Shown here one piece after another: positions 52,936-63,960 of a DNA stretch of 64,000 nucleotides. The notes under the pieces were generated by a model, which was not told the DNA's origin, made no database searches, and saw only the letters and a program-made list of their open reading frames with translations. The position numbers were made by a program, and so were the translations under genes. Source of the DNA: Palaemon carinicauda (Eukaryota; Arthropoda; Malacostraca; Decapoda; Palaemonidae); contig NC_090726.1 in NCBI RefSeq assembly GCF_036898095.1, positions 41,889,071-41,953,070 on the forward strand. Reading direction: 5' to 3'. Within the stretch, counting starts at the first letter, position 1. Each line of letters opens with the position of its first letter.

Positions 52936-55213
52936 CCTACTTAGACGGATTTTCCCTTGTGTGAACTTTATCGCTTTGCATCTTCGCTATGTCGTTACCT
53001 TCAGCCTCGCCTTCTTCTGGAAAGTTGAGTACAAGGTTCCAGTATTGTTTAATTAAGCTCTGGCCGTAAAGTAAATATTATTTCGCGAAATAATTGATGT
53101 TTTGTGGCAGAGCTGTGCCTCTACCGGACCCGCCATTTTATGGCGTCGTTGTTGTTTTGCATGTCTTATTTAGTTAGCCACAACAACGCTTCCGGCCTTA
53201 TATTCTAATCGAATACATTAGTTTATTTAGTCTTCATAGCTAGGAACTTTTATATCGTGTTTAGACGCTTTTTATCGGTCATCGATTGACCTCATACCAG
53301 TCGGCTTCTATAGCCCCCAGGCCAGGAGCCTATATCCAAGTGTTCATGCATGATTTATCAGTGATCCTAGACTAAGTTATGAAGATAGTGGCATTATTAT
53401 TTTACAATACTTTTGACTAGTGATGCAAATGTTTTCGCCTTCAGGGACCATATAGGGGATAGGCTAGTCAGTGATTCTTTCTAGCCTAACCTAACCTTAG
53501 GACCCCTATATGCTTCCTTCATCCCCTGCCTTGGCACTCCCTCTAATTAGCCTTGATCCCTTTTCTGAGTAAAGGGATTTATTGTCTAATAGAGTATTAT
53601 ATCGCCTCTCAGTCCTCCCTAAAGGAATGAACCCCCTTTAGGATTGCGTCTGAGAGTGAGGTTAGGCTAGCCTACCTCTATGGCTAGGATAGTCTACGAC
53701 TTTCCTGCGATAGCGATATGTCTTCTTCCTTGCCTAGTTCAGGACTTTTAGCCCTGATCTAGGCCGGGTTAGGAAGGTTTCTCTGTTCCATGCTGAAACT
53801 GTACTCTTGCACCGTTTTTAGCTGATCAGCCTATTCTTAGGTTAGGGAGTGTCCTCCCTTCCCTTTGTGGCCGCTCTGGTACAGAAACCCTTCCTGGGAA
53901 GACCCCTTTCTTCTCCCTCCCCACCTATCTCTTGTATAGCCTAGCCTATGCTTAGGTTAGTTTATACTCATCTGTCCCCTGTCCTACAATTCCTCCTTAG
54001 GGTGGAAGAGTAGGGCTACCCGAGCTTCCCTGTGCTGTCCGCTCTGGTACATATACCTTCATAGTGTCCTATAAGGTTAGTTACTAGTGCAGCTCTGCAT
54101 AGGGGAGTCTCCCCCCCCCCCCTCTGGGGTGTTCCCTAGCCCTCCCTTGGGCTACCTGCTCCCGGTCCCTAGTGACCCCTGCTTGGATGCTAGAGCCTGT
54201 CTCTATCATGGGTACACCCCCTCAGGGAGGGGGAGGGATGTCTGGAACCCTGACGGTACTTCCTACATCCCTTCCCCCCTCCCCCTGTCTCTCTCTCTAT
54301 CCGGGTGCCGGTCTCTTGCCGCCTCTACTGCCGGCAATACCTGCCTCCCTCTTGGTGACTTCCCTACCCTTGCCCCCAGCCCCCCGTGTACCGAGGGACT
54401 GCCGGCTGCCGCCGGCTACTACCGGCGGCTCTCCTACTCCTACCTACTCGTCCGCTTGCCGGTCGATATCCGGAGTGCCGGCATATACTGCCGGCAACCC
54501 GATACTACCTGTACCATCCTTACCCGTCACCAATCCGGCATCCTCCGGCTGCCGGAGCCGCCGCTCCCTGCCGGCGTGCCGCCGTTGTGCCGGCGGCCGC
54601 CATCCTGGTATCTAACTGACTTGAAAATTGTCTGGTCTAGTGCCAGAATCTATGCTGGAGCGAGCTCCGGCGTGCCGGCGGCTGCCGGATGCCCCAGAGG
54701 CGTCAAGAATACTTGCACCCCCTCTCTTTAGCTATCATAAGACTAGATAGCCCTACCTTGCAAATAGATAAGCTGCTTTGCTTCTAAGATCAGTACCTAG
54801 TACTGCTCTATTAGTGATCATGCTGTCTCTTTGCATTCTTCTATTTCCAGCATGCTATGTGCATCTTAGCGCGGCTGGTTGCCAGAAGCAATTACCCTTA
54901 ATGAGGCCTTCTGGCTCTTATCTGGGAACCGAATGAATTCGATCCCAACCTTGTCCTTGGCTTTCCATGGAGTTCCATTGTAATGGGAATCCTAGGAAAC
55001 TATATCCAATGACCTAGGTCATTTGGATTATCCCAGGACCAGCCTATGGTAACCAGCCGGGCGAGATGCATGGAGCGTGTCTCCTTTACTGTTTCATTCT
55101 CTATGCATCACACCTTCCTTAAGTTAAAATTAATGATTAATGTTAACTTAATTTAAGAGCCATTCCTATGGCTCCCCCATACTCATTTTCTCTTTCTTCC
55201 ACAGGAGGAGCAG
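52936..55213 (+). promoter_or_regulatory. element C leader region
   Basis: Counterpart of 32,122-34,398, with scattered substitutions and small indels. One indel at about 54,620 lengthens a proline-rich frame from 170 to 214 codons, which argues that the frame is not under selection. The splice acceptor before Gag is conserved. Confidence 0.5.
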
Positions 55214-57163
55214 ATGAAGTGCGATTTCGCCTACTGTGCTGTGAAACGCTCCCAGTTTTACGGACATACGGCGTGCAGGACTCACGCCCCTTGCTCAGAC
55301 AAGAAAGGGGATTGGAAGTTCTGGAATCCACTGGAATGTACGGTCTGCCAGGCCTATCTAGTTGAGGCCTTCCATAACCCTCCCTCAGCGGAGGTTAGAG
55401 ACATTGCTCGTGAGAAACTGCGCAAGTGGGTGCGTGGTTTTCAGAGGAATGCTACCGGACCGTACCTGGCCACCGAAGAACTGAGGTCCCTGTTGTTCCC
55501 TAAGGCCTCCCCTGACTCAGTGGTTCCAAAGGAAGCAATCCCCACTGTCCAAATTACGGTGGAACCTGATGTGGTCATGGCTCAGTCCATGCACGAGTGT
55601 CGTCTAGATTCTGAAGATGATGAACGGATCTCCGACGTCTCAGAAGATACGGAGAAAACGCTTATGGCTCAAGGAGCCGAAGAGGACGAAGACAAGGTGG
55701 AATACACCGAGTCGGAGATTGGAGCTACTCCCTCGTCCATCCCTCCGCCTACTCCTACACCGACGGAATTGTCCCTTCCGTCTACCTCCTCGACCCCGGA
55801 TCCTTCCTCTTCCACCCAAGAACTGATCCGACTAATTAAAGCTGTCATGGACGACAGACTGAAGGAGAACCAGGAGTCCATCAGGTCGATGATTGGATCC
55901 AGAGACACGAAGAAGATCTCGGTCAAGGATCTCCCAGCTTGCTCTCATGCCAACCCGTGGAGGTATGCAGAGCATATGGTTATTGCAACCGGCAGGATCT
56001 TTGTTAGCGACAAGATCGGCACGGTCCCGTTGGAAGACGTGGAGTTCTTCCCAAGCTTCGAGGCCTACCCGGACTGTTACGTCCGACTTCGTGCTGAACC
56101 TGCCTCGAAGGAGGAGACCGAACCCAAAGAAGAGATAGTGTTCGATCTCGCAAAGGCCCAAGCTATGCTAGCCAACGCATTTAAGAGCAGGGGCTTTACC
56201 TGCTCTAAGCTTCCTGCCTTGAGCAAGAAGCATCCTACCTATGTCGCACCTGACACTGCGATTCTTCCATTTCTGGAAAAGGCCTTAGCTGCATGCCTTA
56301 AAGCGGCGGAAGAAGGGAAACCCTGCCCTGCACTGGAGGAGTGCAGACCCTTCTCCATCGTGACACCCCCTGACACTAGGCAATGGAAAGATGTCCAACA
56401 TACTTTCGTCGTGGGTAGGCTCGATCCTGACGTCGCCGGACGTCAGTTTAATGAAGACCTCCCTAAGCTCAACGACCACCTCCTTCGCCGGGAACAAGAC
56501 ACGAAGGAGAGGCTTGCAGCTTCGCTTTCTCATCAAGTCCAACTTGAAGTAATGGCCTGTGACACAGCAGTACCCGATCACTACATGGTACTGGCCAAAT
56601 CCCACTTACTCACGGTAATGAAGGACTTGTACCATTTCATAAAGGCTCGTAGAGCCTGTCGTGAATTCGTGTTTGTCGGTGCCACCGTGAAACACGAACC
56701 CCGGAGGCTGATTTCCTCCAACATCTGGGGAAAGCACCTGTTTCCTTCTGACCTTGTCAAGGAAATAACTGACAGAGCCGCCACGGAGAATAGGAACCTT
56801 CTCCACAAGTGGGGCATGTCAAGAAAAAGGAAAACCTCTCAGGACGATGGACCTCAGCCTAAGAGGAAACCTCAGAAGCCGAAACCCCAGCAACGTCAAC
56901 AACGACGTCAGTTTCCGGGACCCGCTACCTCCCAAGTGGTTGCCCAACCACAACAGACCTTTCAGTTGGTCCCCCAACCGGTGTTGTCACAGTCACCGGT
57001 CTTCACCCCTGCCTTTGAGCAGTCATCCACTACCTTTCATGCCAGAGGTAGAGGCTCGTCCAGGGGTGCAAGCAGAGACGCCTCTCGTCGTCCCTCCAGA
57101 GGTAGAGGAGGAAAGGGAGCTAGCGGCCGAGGCAACAAGTCCTCGGGACACCAGAAGCAATGA
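55214..57163 (+). CDS. element C Gag-like ORF1
   Basis: 649 codons, the same length as in B, with three residue differences seen (Ser to Thr in V-Q-I-x-V-E-P, Arg to Lys in L-I-R-L-I-x-A-V, Pro to Ser in F-E-Q-x-S-T). Same Cys/His N-terminus, acidic middle and Arg/Gly-rich end. Confidence 0.85.
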   Translation: MKCDFAYCAVKRSQFYGHTACRTHAPCSDKKGDWKFWNPLECTVCQAYLVEAFHNPPSAEVRDIAREKLRKWVRGFQRNATGPYLATEELRSLLFPKASPDSVVPKEAIPTVQITVEPDVVMAQSMHECRLDSEDDERISDVSEDTEKTLMAQGAEEDEDKVEYTESEIGATPSSIPPPTPTPTELSLPSTSSTPDPSSSTQELIRLIKAVMDDRLKENQESIRSMIGSRDTKKISVKDLPACSHANPWRYAEHMVIATGRIFVSDKIGTVPLEDVEFFPSFEAYPDCYVRLRAEPASKEETEPKEEIVFDLAKAQAMLANAFKSRGFTCSKLPALSKKHPTYVAPDTAILPFLEKALAACLKAAEEGKPCPALEECRPFSIVTPPDTRQWKDVQHTFVVGRLDPDVAGRQFNEDLPKLNDHLLRREQDTKERLAASLSHQVQLEVMACDTAVPDHYMVLAKSHLLTVMKDLYHFIKARRACREFVFVGATVKHEPRRLISSNIWGKHLFPSDLVKEITDRAATENRNLLHKWGMSRKRKTSQDDGPQPKRKPQKPKPQQRQQRRQFPGPATSQVVAQPQQTFQLVPQPVLSQSPVFTPAFEQSSTTFHARGRGSSRGASRDASRRPSRGRGGKGASGRGNKSSGHQKQ

Positions 57164-59042
57164 AGTGCTTCCGGTGGGAGGAAGACTCCGCCAATTCCAG
57201 GATCGTTGGACCTTCGATCCTTGGGCACACAGCATCATCAAGAACGGTCTAGGCTGGAGTTGGGTGCAACCACCCCCAATCTTACAGCGGTTCTTTCAAC
57301 CATCAACCCCCATTCTGGAAGAATATGTTCTAGACCTCTTGAACAAGAAGGTGATAAGGAAGGTAAAGTCCACCAGGTTCCAAGGGAGACTGTTTTGCGT
57401 TCCCAAGAAGGACTCAGACAAGCTCAGAGTCATTCTGGACTTATCCCCCCTCAACAAGTTCATAGAGAACAACAAATTCAAGATGCTGACGCTTCAACAA
57501 ATAAGGACCCTTCTGCCTCAGGGTTCCTACACGGTCTCTATAGACCTGGCGGATGCCTATTGGCACATTCCAATGAACCATCACGCTTCCTCCTACCTAG
57601 GATTTCGACTCCAAAGGAAAAGCTACGCCTTCAGGGCCATGCCATTCGGCCTCAATGTGGCCCCTCGGATCTTCACAAAGCTGGCGGATGCCATAGTACA
57701 ACAGCTCCGCCTACGAGACGTCCAGGTGATGGCCTACCTCGACGACTGGCTAGTCTGGGCTCCCTCGCCCGAAGAGTGTACAAAGTCTTGCGACGAAGTT
57801 ACCCAGTACCTAGAACACCTGGGATTCAAGATCAACGAGAAGAAATCTCGCCTCTCTCCGGCTCAGAAGTTTCAGTGGTTGGGAATCCACTGGAATCTTC
57901 AGTCACACCGCCTTTCCATCCCCCAGAAGAAAAGGAAGGAAATAGCAGGGTCTGTCAAGCGACTACTGAAATCCAAACGCATTTCAAGACGACAGCAGGA
58001 ACGAGTTCTAGGCTCTCTACAATTCGCCTCAGTGACAAACCCAGTGCTTCGTGCACAGCTAAAGGATGCCGCGGGAGTCTGGAGACGATCGGCATCCATC
58101 GCTCGAAGAGACCTCAAGAGACGGCTTCCAAACAGACTTCGACGCCTCCTAAAGCCGTGGTCGGAAGCAATGGCCCTGAAAAGGTCCATTCCTCTCCAAC
58201 ACCCTCCTCCATCACTCAACATCCACACGGATGCCTCACTGGAGGGCTGGGGAGGTCACTCCCACCTGAAACAAGCTCAAGGGACCTGGTCTCCACTATT
58301 CAAGACGTTCCACATAAACATCTTGGAGGCCATGGCGGTCCTTCTTACTCTGAAGAAGTTATCCCCACCACCCTCGATCCACATCCGTCTAACCCTAGAC
58401 AACTCGGTGGTAGTTCGTTGTCTCAATCGCCAGGGCTCAAGATCGCCCCAGATAAATCAGGTGCTTCTCCCAATCTTCCGTCTGGCGGAGAAGAAGAAGT
58501 GGCACCTGTCTGCAGTTCACCTACAAGGATTCCGCAACGTGACAGCGGATGCTCTATCTCGGACAAACCCGATAGAGTCGGAATGGTCTCTAGACGCAAG
58601 ATCATTCTCCTTCATCTCCAATCAAGTCCCAGAACTTCAGATAGATCTCTTTGCAACGAGCGACAACAATCAACTTCCTCTGTACGTAGCCCCGTACGAG
58701 GACCCCAAAGCAGAAGCGGTGGACGCCATGTCACTGGACTGGAACAGATGGTCGAAGATATACCTGTTCCCTCCCACCAACCTTCTGTTGAAAGTCCTCT
58801 CCAAACTGAGAACCTTCAAAGGGACAGCGGCCCTAGTGGCTCCCAAGTGGCCCCGGAGCAACTGGTACCCCCTGGTCCTGGAGCTGCAGCCCAAGCTGAT
58901 CCCTCTCCCGGGCCCAGTTCTCTCTCAACAAGTACAGAAGTCGACTGTCTTCGCTTCATCATCGAAAATCAAGGACCTTCATCTCATGATTTTCTCTCCC
59001 TTGCCGCAAAGAAGAGGTTTGGGATCTCGAAGAAAAGTTTAG
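56847..59042 (+). CDS. element C reverse transcriptase - RNase H - methyltransferase-like protein (ORF2)
   Basis: 731 codons, intact, with the same motifs and positions as in B (Y-L-D-D-W at residues 297-301, H-T-D-A-S, T-A-D-A-L-S-R, I-D-L-F-A-T, L-F-P-P-T). It differs from B at only a few residues, for example Asn to Asp shortly before Y-L-D-D and Phe to Leu in P-P-P-I-x-Q-R. Confidence 0.93.
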   Translation: MDLSLRGNLRSRNPSNVNNDVSFRDPLPPKWLPNHNRPFSWSPNRCCHSHRSSPLPLSSHPLPFMPEVEARPGVQAETPLVVPPEVEEERELAAEATSPRDTRSNEVLPVGGRLRQFQDRWTFDPWAHSIIKNGLGWSWVQPPPILQRFFQPSTPILEEYVLDLLNKKVIRKVKSTRFQGRLFCVPKKDSDKLRVILDLSPLNKFIENNKFKMLTLQQIRTLLPQGSYTVSIDLADAYWHIPMNHHASSYLGFRLQRKSYAFRAMPFGLNVAPRIFTKLADAIVQQLRLRDVQVMAYLDDWLVWAPSPEECTKSCDEVTQYLEHLGFKINEKKSRLSPAQKFQWLGIHWNLQSHRLSIPQKKRKEIAGSVKRLLKSKRISRRQQERVLGSLQFASVTNPVLRAQLKDAAGVWRRSASIARRDLKRRLPNRLRRLLKPWSEAMALKRSIPLQHPPPSLNIHTDASLEGWGGHSHLKQAQGTWSPLFKTFHINILEAMAVLLTLKKLSPPPSIHIRLTLDNSVVVRCLNRQGSRSPQINQVLLPIFRLAEKKKWHLSAVHLQGFRNVTADALSRTNPIESEWSLDARSFSFISNQVPELQIDLFATSDNNQLPLYVAPYEDPKAEAVDAMSLDWNRWSKIYLFPPTNLLLKVLSKLRTFKGTAALVAPKWPRSNWYPLVLELQPKLIPLPGPVLSQQVQKSTVFASSSKIKDLHLMIFSPLPQRRGLGSRRKV

Positions 59043-59974
59043 ACTTCCTAGAGGAATACAAGACCGAATCCACGAGACGGCAATACGAATCATCCTGGAG
59101 GAAATGGGTCTCCTTTGTTAAAGCAAAAAATCCTAAAGAAATCACCATTGATTTCTGTATGTCCTTCTTCATTCACCTTCATGGACAAGGATTAGCAGCC
59201 AATACGATCTCAACTTGCAAATCGGCTTTGACTAGACCAATTCTATATGCTTTCCAAATTGATCTGTCCAACGACATCTTTAACAAACTGCCGAAAGCAT
59301 GTGCTCGCCTACGCCCAGCACCCCCTCCGAAACCGATCTCCTGGTCTCTAGACAAGGTGCTCCATTTCGCCTCCAACTTGGACAATGATTCATGCCCCCT
59401 CAAGGATCTGACTCAGAAAGTTATATTTTTATTTGCTCTCGCCTCGGGAGCTCGAGTCAGCGAAATAGTGGCATTATCAAGAGAAGAGGGACACATCCTG
59501 TTTGCTGATTCAGGAGAAGTGACCCTCTCCCCCGATCCGACGTTTCTCGCCAAAAATGAATTACCCACCAAAAGATGGGGCCCTTGGAGAATATGCCCCC
59601 TGAAGGAGGATGTCTCTCTATGTCCAGTAGAGAGTCTCAAGGTCTATCTTCGCAGAACTTCAAACTTTGGTGGAGGCCAACTCTTCAAAGGAGAAACATC
59701 GGGCAGCGACCTGTCACTGAAACAATTAAGAGCGAAAATCACCTACTTCATTCGCAGAGCGGATCCGAACAGTACACCCGCTGGTCATGATCCTAGAAAA
59801 GTGGCATCTTCTCTGAACTTCTTTCAGAGCATGGACTTCGAGAGTCTTAAGAACTTTACGGGCTGGAAGTCCTCGCGAGTTTTCTTTAAACATTATGCGA
59901 AACAAGTGCACGAAATCAAACATTTTGTGGTAGCCGCAGGTAGTGTTATGAAACCTGCACCTGACTCTGCGTAG
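57206..59974 (+). CDS. element C tyrosine recombinase (ORF3)
   Basis: 922 codons, same overlap with ORF2 and same catalytic residues as in B (Arg 750, His 861, Arg 864, Tyr 897). The recombinase part differs from B at very few positions (Ile to Met in F-F-Q-S-x-D, Asn to Asp near the end). The upstream overlap shows more differences between B and C than the recombinase part. Confidence 0.85.
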   Translation: MDLRSLGTQHHQERSRLELGATTPNLTAVLSTINPHSGRICSRPLEQEGDKEGKVHQVPRETVLRSQEGLRQAQSHSGLIPPQQVHREQQIQDADASTNKDPSASGFLHGLYRPGGCLLAHSNEPSRFLLPRISTPKEKLRLQGHAIRPQCGPSDLHKAGGCHSTTAPPTRRPGDGLPRRLASLGSLARRVYKVLRRSYPVPRTPGIQDQREEISPLSGSEVSVVGNPLESSVTPPFHPPEEKEGNSRVCQATTEIQTHFKTTAGTSSRLSTIRLSDKPSASCTAKGCRGSLETIGIHRSKRPQETASKQTSTPPKAVVGSNGPEKVHSSPTPSSITQHPHGCLTGGLGRSLPPETSSRDLVSTIQDVPHKHLGGHGGPSYSEEVIPTTLDPHPSNPRQLGGSSLSQSPGLKIAPDKSGASPNLPSGGEEEVAPVCSSPTRIPQRDSGCSISDKPDRVGMVSRRKIILLHLQSSPRTSDRSLCNERQQSTSSVRSPVRGPQSRSGGRHVTGLEQMVEDIPVPSHQPSVESPLQTENLQRDSGPSGSQVAPEQLVPPGPGAAAQADPSPGPSSLSTSTEVDCLRFIIENQGPSSHDFLSLAAKKRFGISKKSLDFLEEYKTESTRRQYESSWRKWVSFVKAKNPKEITIDFCMSFFIHLHGQGLAANTISTCKSALTRPILYAFQIDLSNDIFNKLPKACARLRPAPPPKPISWSLDKVLHFASNLDNDSCPLKDLTQKVIFLFALASGARVSEIVALSREEGHILFADSGEVTLSPDPTFLAKNELPTKRWGPWRICPLKEDVSLCPVESLKVYLRRTSNFGGGQLFKGETSGSDLSLKQLRAKITYFIRRADPNSTPAGHDPRKVASSLNFFQSMDFESLKNFTGWKSSRVFFKHYAKQVHEIKHFVVAAGSVMKPAPDSA

Positions 59975-60767
59975 AACAGTGAGTTACTTGGGACTCTAAC
60001 TCTTCGGGTGCCTATGTTGACCCTCGAGTGATTCATAGTGATGTCTAAAAACACTTAGTGCTTTTATAACTGTTCTTATCCCAGGTGAAATGTCATAGTG
60101 TTACACAAGTGCCGCATGCCTTGAGCATGATGTGTTATTTAAAGACTTGCGTTCCTCGAGAACGAGTACCTACTAACCCTGAAATTCCCTTTCAGATTCA
60201 AGAGCAAGCCTTTATTTCTATGTACATTATTATTACTGTAAATGAACTTTACTTTTTGCTGTAAATTATTTATTTTCTGCATTGTGAAATAAAATTTCTA
60301 TTTTATTACTTGTGCGTCTCTTTCAGCTCCTACTTACTATGAAATACATACTGTCATAGTTTTATTTATTCCTCCTTTCTTATGGTCATGAAGAATTTAA
60401 GATGTCTATCCTTAAATTATATTCACCTTGTCTCAGTAAGGTTCCTACTCGAATACTTACTTCTGATAATCAGGAGATGAATCCTACACACAGTGCCCAA
60501 CCACCACTGACCTTCTCAGAATGTTCCTATACAAATATCAAACATTCTGCTTCATCTCTAAGCTCTTAAAAAGCTCTTCTGTCAAGATGAATAGTCCTTC
60601 AATACCACTTTGACGTCGGCATAGCCCATGGGAACTTCCTACCAATGGGGGGCAGGATACTTCGTTCCTATGGTTCTTATCTAAGATTACTTTGCTATTT
60701 TGTCAATGCCTAGGCACTTAACTCTGGGGGAAAATCTACCACGATACATTGATTCTCTGGTACTCTT

Positions 60768-60860
60768 CCATCAGGACGCCATGGCTTGAGCCCAAAAAAC
60801 GGATTTTGAGCGAAGCGAAAAATCTATTTTTGGGTGAGATAGCCATGGCGTCCTGATGGA
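60768..60860. repeat. element C internal complementary region
   Basis: Same head-to-head complements of both element ends as in B, meeting near 60,799. Confidence 0.92.
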
Positions 60861-60918
60861 CCCTCCCTACTACTTCGTCAGTTTGTTCCCACCCTACACA
60901 ATTGTATCATGGTGATGG

Positions 60919-61323
60919 GCAGCAACTGGCGCCAGGATAAAGACGCTCGTGACGTCATTAGAGCAATGGCGTCCGTTTGTTTACGTCTCGAGTATCAGTA
61001 GTAGCCACGAGTGAGATTAGCTGTGGAACGGCTCCCAGCTATTCTCAGCCCTTACACACCGAAGCGTTAACTCTGTTCGGGGTGGAGATAGCTATGTGGC
61101 ACGACCAGACATGCGTGTCCCCTGTTGTATTACGATGTCTTAAAGGGAAACCTTTGAGATACTCGCTCCAGAAGTTAGAATTCTGTGATAACCTGTGGTT
61201 AAATTCTCTGGGAATATCTTAGTAGTCTTATACCCAAGGAAGCTACCAAACAGGAACCTTCCATCAGGACGCCATGGCTATCTCACCCAAAAATAGATTT
61301 TTCGCTTCGCTCAAAATCCGTTT
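60919..61323. repeat. element C right inverted terminal repeat and terminus
   Basis: Complement of the left repeat plus the right-specific outer 46 bases, ending AAAATCCGTTT before ATTATTATT. Confidence 0.92.
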
Positions 61324-61820
61324 ATTATTATTACTAGCCGAGCTACAACCCTAGTTGGAAAAGCAAGATGCTATAATCCCAGGGGCTCCAACAGGGAAAA
61401 ATAGCCTAGTGAGGAAAGGAAATAAGGAAATAAATAAATGAAGAGAACAAATTAACAATAAATAATTCTAAAAAAAGTAACAACGTCAAAACAGATATGT
61501 CATATATAAACTGTTAACAACGTCAAAAACAAATATGTCATAAATAAACTATAAAAAGACTCATGTTCGCCTGGTCAGCAAAAAAGCATTTACTCCAACT
61601 TTGAACTTTTGAAGTTCTACTGATTCAACTACTCGATTAGGAAGATCATTCCATAACTTGGTAGCAGCTGGAATAAAACTTCTAGAGTACTGCGTAGTAT
61701 TGAGCCTCATGATGGAGAAGGCCTGGCTATTAGAATGAACTGCCTGCCTAGTATTATGAACAGGATAGAATTGTCCAGGGAGATCTGAATGTAAAGGATG
61801 GTCATTTATAATAGGTTAAT
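61324..61820 (-). mobile_element. LINE 3' end sharing the R2 tail, with ORF2 C-terminus
   Basis: From the ATT tail inward it shares the R2 3' block (AACCCTAGTTGGAAAAGC on the plus strand) and part of the 3' UTR. Further in it encodes a LINE ORF2 C-terminus: Y-S-R-S-F-I-P-A-A-T-K-L-W-N-D-L-P, then F-K-V-G-V-N-A-F-L, and TGA at 61,561-61,563. The R-S-F-I-P-A-A-x-x-L-W-N-x-L-P motif is a hallmark of non-LTR retrotransposon C-termini. It is the tail half of the copy split by DIRS element C. Confidence 0.85.
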
Positions 61821-62000
61821 GCATGTTGCACATGGGTTTTAGATAGAAATTCCACTCTCAGTATAGAAAAAAAGTCCTTAATCTTAAATCATCATGAAAA
61901 TTCATGACACAAAATACTAAAGTTACAGTCGTAAAAATCCGGCTTCTTCCTCTCCAGCAATCCCATTTACCAAGAGGGTCATTCTTAACTTTTCACTCAC

Positions 62001-62194
62001 CGCATTGTTCCATTCTTATCCACGTGAGCAGAGAAAAGGATGCTGTTTTCCCCCGGCTCCTGAAGGATGATTGTGACCTGAGTGCCTTCAAATATTAATC
62101 CCTCGAGACTTTGGATGACATTTTCTTGTGTTTCGTCCCTCTCGAGTACCACTAACCATTTGACGAAGTGGCTTTCTAACCTTCCCCTTTGAAT
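62001..62194 (-). CDS. ionotropic receptor exon 2 of those visible (N-terminal domain)
   Basis: 194 nt. Acceptor CATTTCAG, donor AATGCG/GTGAGT. Phase 0 in, two nucleotides out. It encodes I-Q-R-G-R-L-E-S-H-F-V-K-W-L-V-V-L and F-E-G-T-Q-V-T-I-I-L-Q-E-P. The extracellular N-terminal region of ionotropic receptors is poorly conserved; the call rests on phase and continuity with exon 3. Confidence 0.8.
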
Positions 62195-62481
62195 CTGAAA
62201 TGGATTAGTCGTGCGTAAACTTTGCCAGTATATGTAATCAAGTATATTGCATCAGTATGCATTCAATTTAGCATTGCTGCATTTGTCTGCATAATAAGAG
62301 ACAAAATGTATGAAAAAGAAACTTTAAATTATAATAACATTTATCAAACGCTTTCTAGAAACAAATTCAACCATCTATGGCTTCTATGCCATAAATAACT
62401 AAATCCTGTCTTATATTTATCTTCATGGTTAATGATGTAAAAATGAAAGTAAAATTGGGGATGACAACAATGGTCTATGTA

Positions 62482-62925
<444 letters not shown>

Positions 62926-62952
62926 ATATATTAATGTAATTGTATACATTAC

Positions 62953-63119
62953 CTTCCTGAATATATCAATAAGACTGTCAAGCGAACAAAATGCCAAGAG
63001 CATCGATGCATGTGTCTGTGGCTTCAACATATTTTCAATCGTAGTTTGCGAACCGTCGTACAAGAATACCATGAGGCTCTGGAAGTCGCTGAAGAGTACC
63101 GGTGTTATGTCTTTTGTCT
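62953..63119 (-). CDS. ionotropic receptor exon 1 of those visible (N-terminal domain)
   Basis: 167 nt. Acceptor CTGAAACAG (CAG/AGACAAAAG or two bases further), donor AGGAAG/GTAATG. After two nucleotides, 55 codons: [21 protein letters not shown] and [14 protein letters not shown]. No ATG fits as a start, so upstream exons must lie beyond the window. Confidence 0.78.
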
Positions 63120-63208
63120 CTGTTTCAGATAAAAGACAGTTAAAAGGATAAAATTTTACTTGATGAATTACTTTTGGCACATGTGCATATATCACACACA
63201 CACACGCA

Positions 63209-63482
<274 letters not shown>

Positions 63483-63539
63483 ATATAATTGGTAAAAAAA
63501 TTGAGATTATAAGAAGTAAAAGGCCACTTTCTCTAAAAA

Positions 63540-63960
63540 GAGCACTATTTAATGTGATTGTCCTACCCGTATCAACTTAGACATATGAAACTTAGAGCAT
63601 TACTAAAGCCTTAGAACATAAGCTAGTTACAACTCGAGGAGCTATGGAAAGAATAATGATGGGAATAACACTAGGAGACAGAAAAAGAGCAACATGGATA
63701 CGAGAGCAAACTTAAGTAGAGGATATTCTAACTGTCTGTAAGAAAAGGAAATGGACATGGGCAGGACATATATTGAGAATGACAGACAAAAGATTGATAT
63801 TAAGAATAACAGAATGGGTCCTTAGACATTGTAAAAGAAACCGGTAAAGGAAGAGAAGTCGATGGATTGACGAACTAAGAAAGTTTGTGGGCGTGGACTG
63901 GCACAGAAAGACTATGAATAGACATATCCAAGGCCTTTTTTTCTGCAGTGGACTAAGAAC
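63540..63960 (+). mobile_element. decayed RTE-like LINE reverse transcriptase C-terminal region
   Basis: The plus strand reads, with several stops, V-L-P-V-S-T, T-T-R-G-A-M-E-R-I-M-M-G-I-T-L-G-D-R-K-R-A-T-W-I-R, K-K-R-K-W-T-W-A-G-H-I-L-R-M-T-D and R-W-I-D-E-L-R. This motif order is typical of the thumb/C-terminal part of RTE-clade LINE proteins. In-frame stops show it is dead. Confidence 0.8.

Larger units (their letters stand above)
52565..61323 (+). mobile_element. DIRS element C (intact-looking, twin of B)
   Basis: 8.76 kb, plus strand, in receptor intron 2. Same architecture, length and ends as element B, and nearly the same sequence in coding and non-coding parts. All three ORFs are open. 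It is inserted inside the ATT tail of a LINE 3' end, so the insertion site is clear to within a few bases and shows no target duplication beyond the repeat itself. Confidence 0.95.

Noticed and set aside
31751..61323. B to C as one segmental duplication of the locus
   Set aside because: The similarity stops exactly at the element termini, and the flanking sequences differ (unique AT-rich DNA for B, ATT microsatellite and LINE for C).
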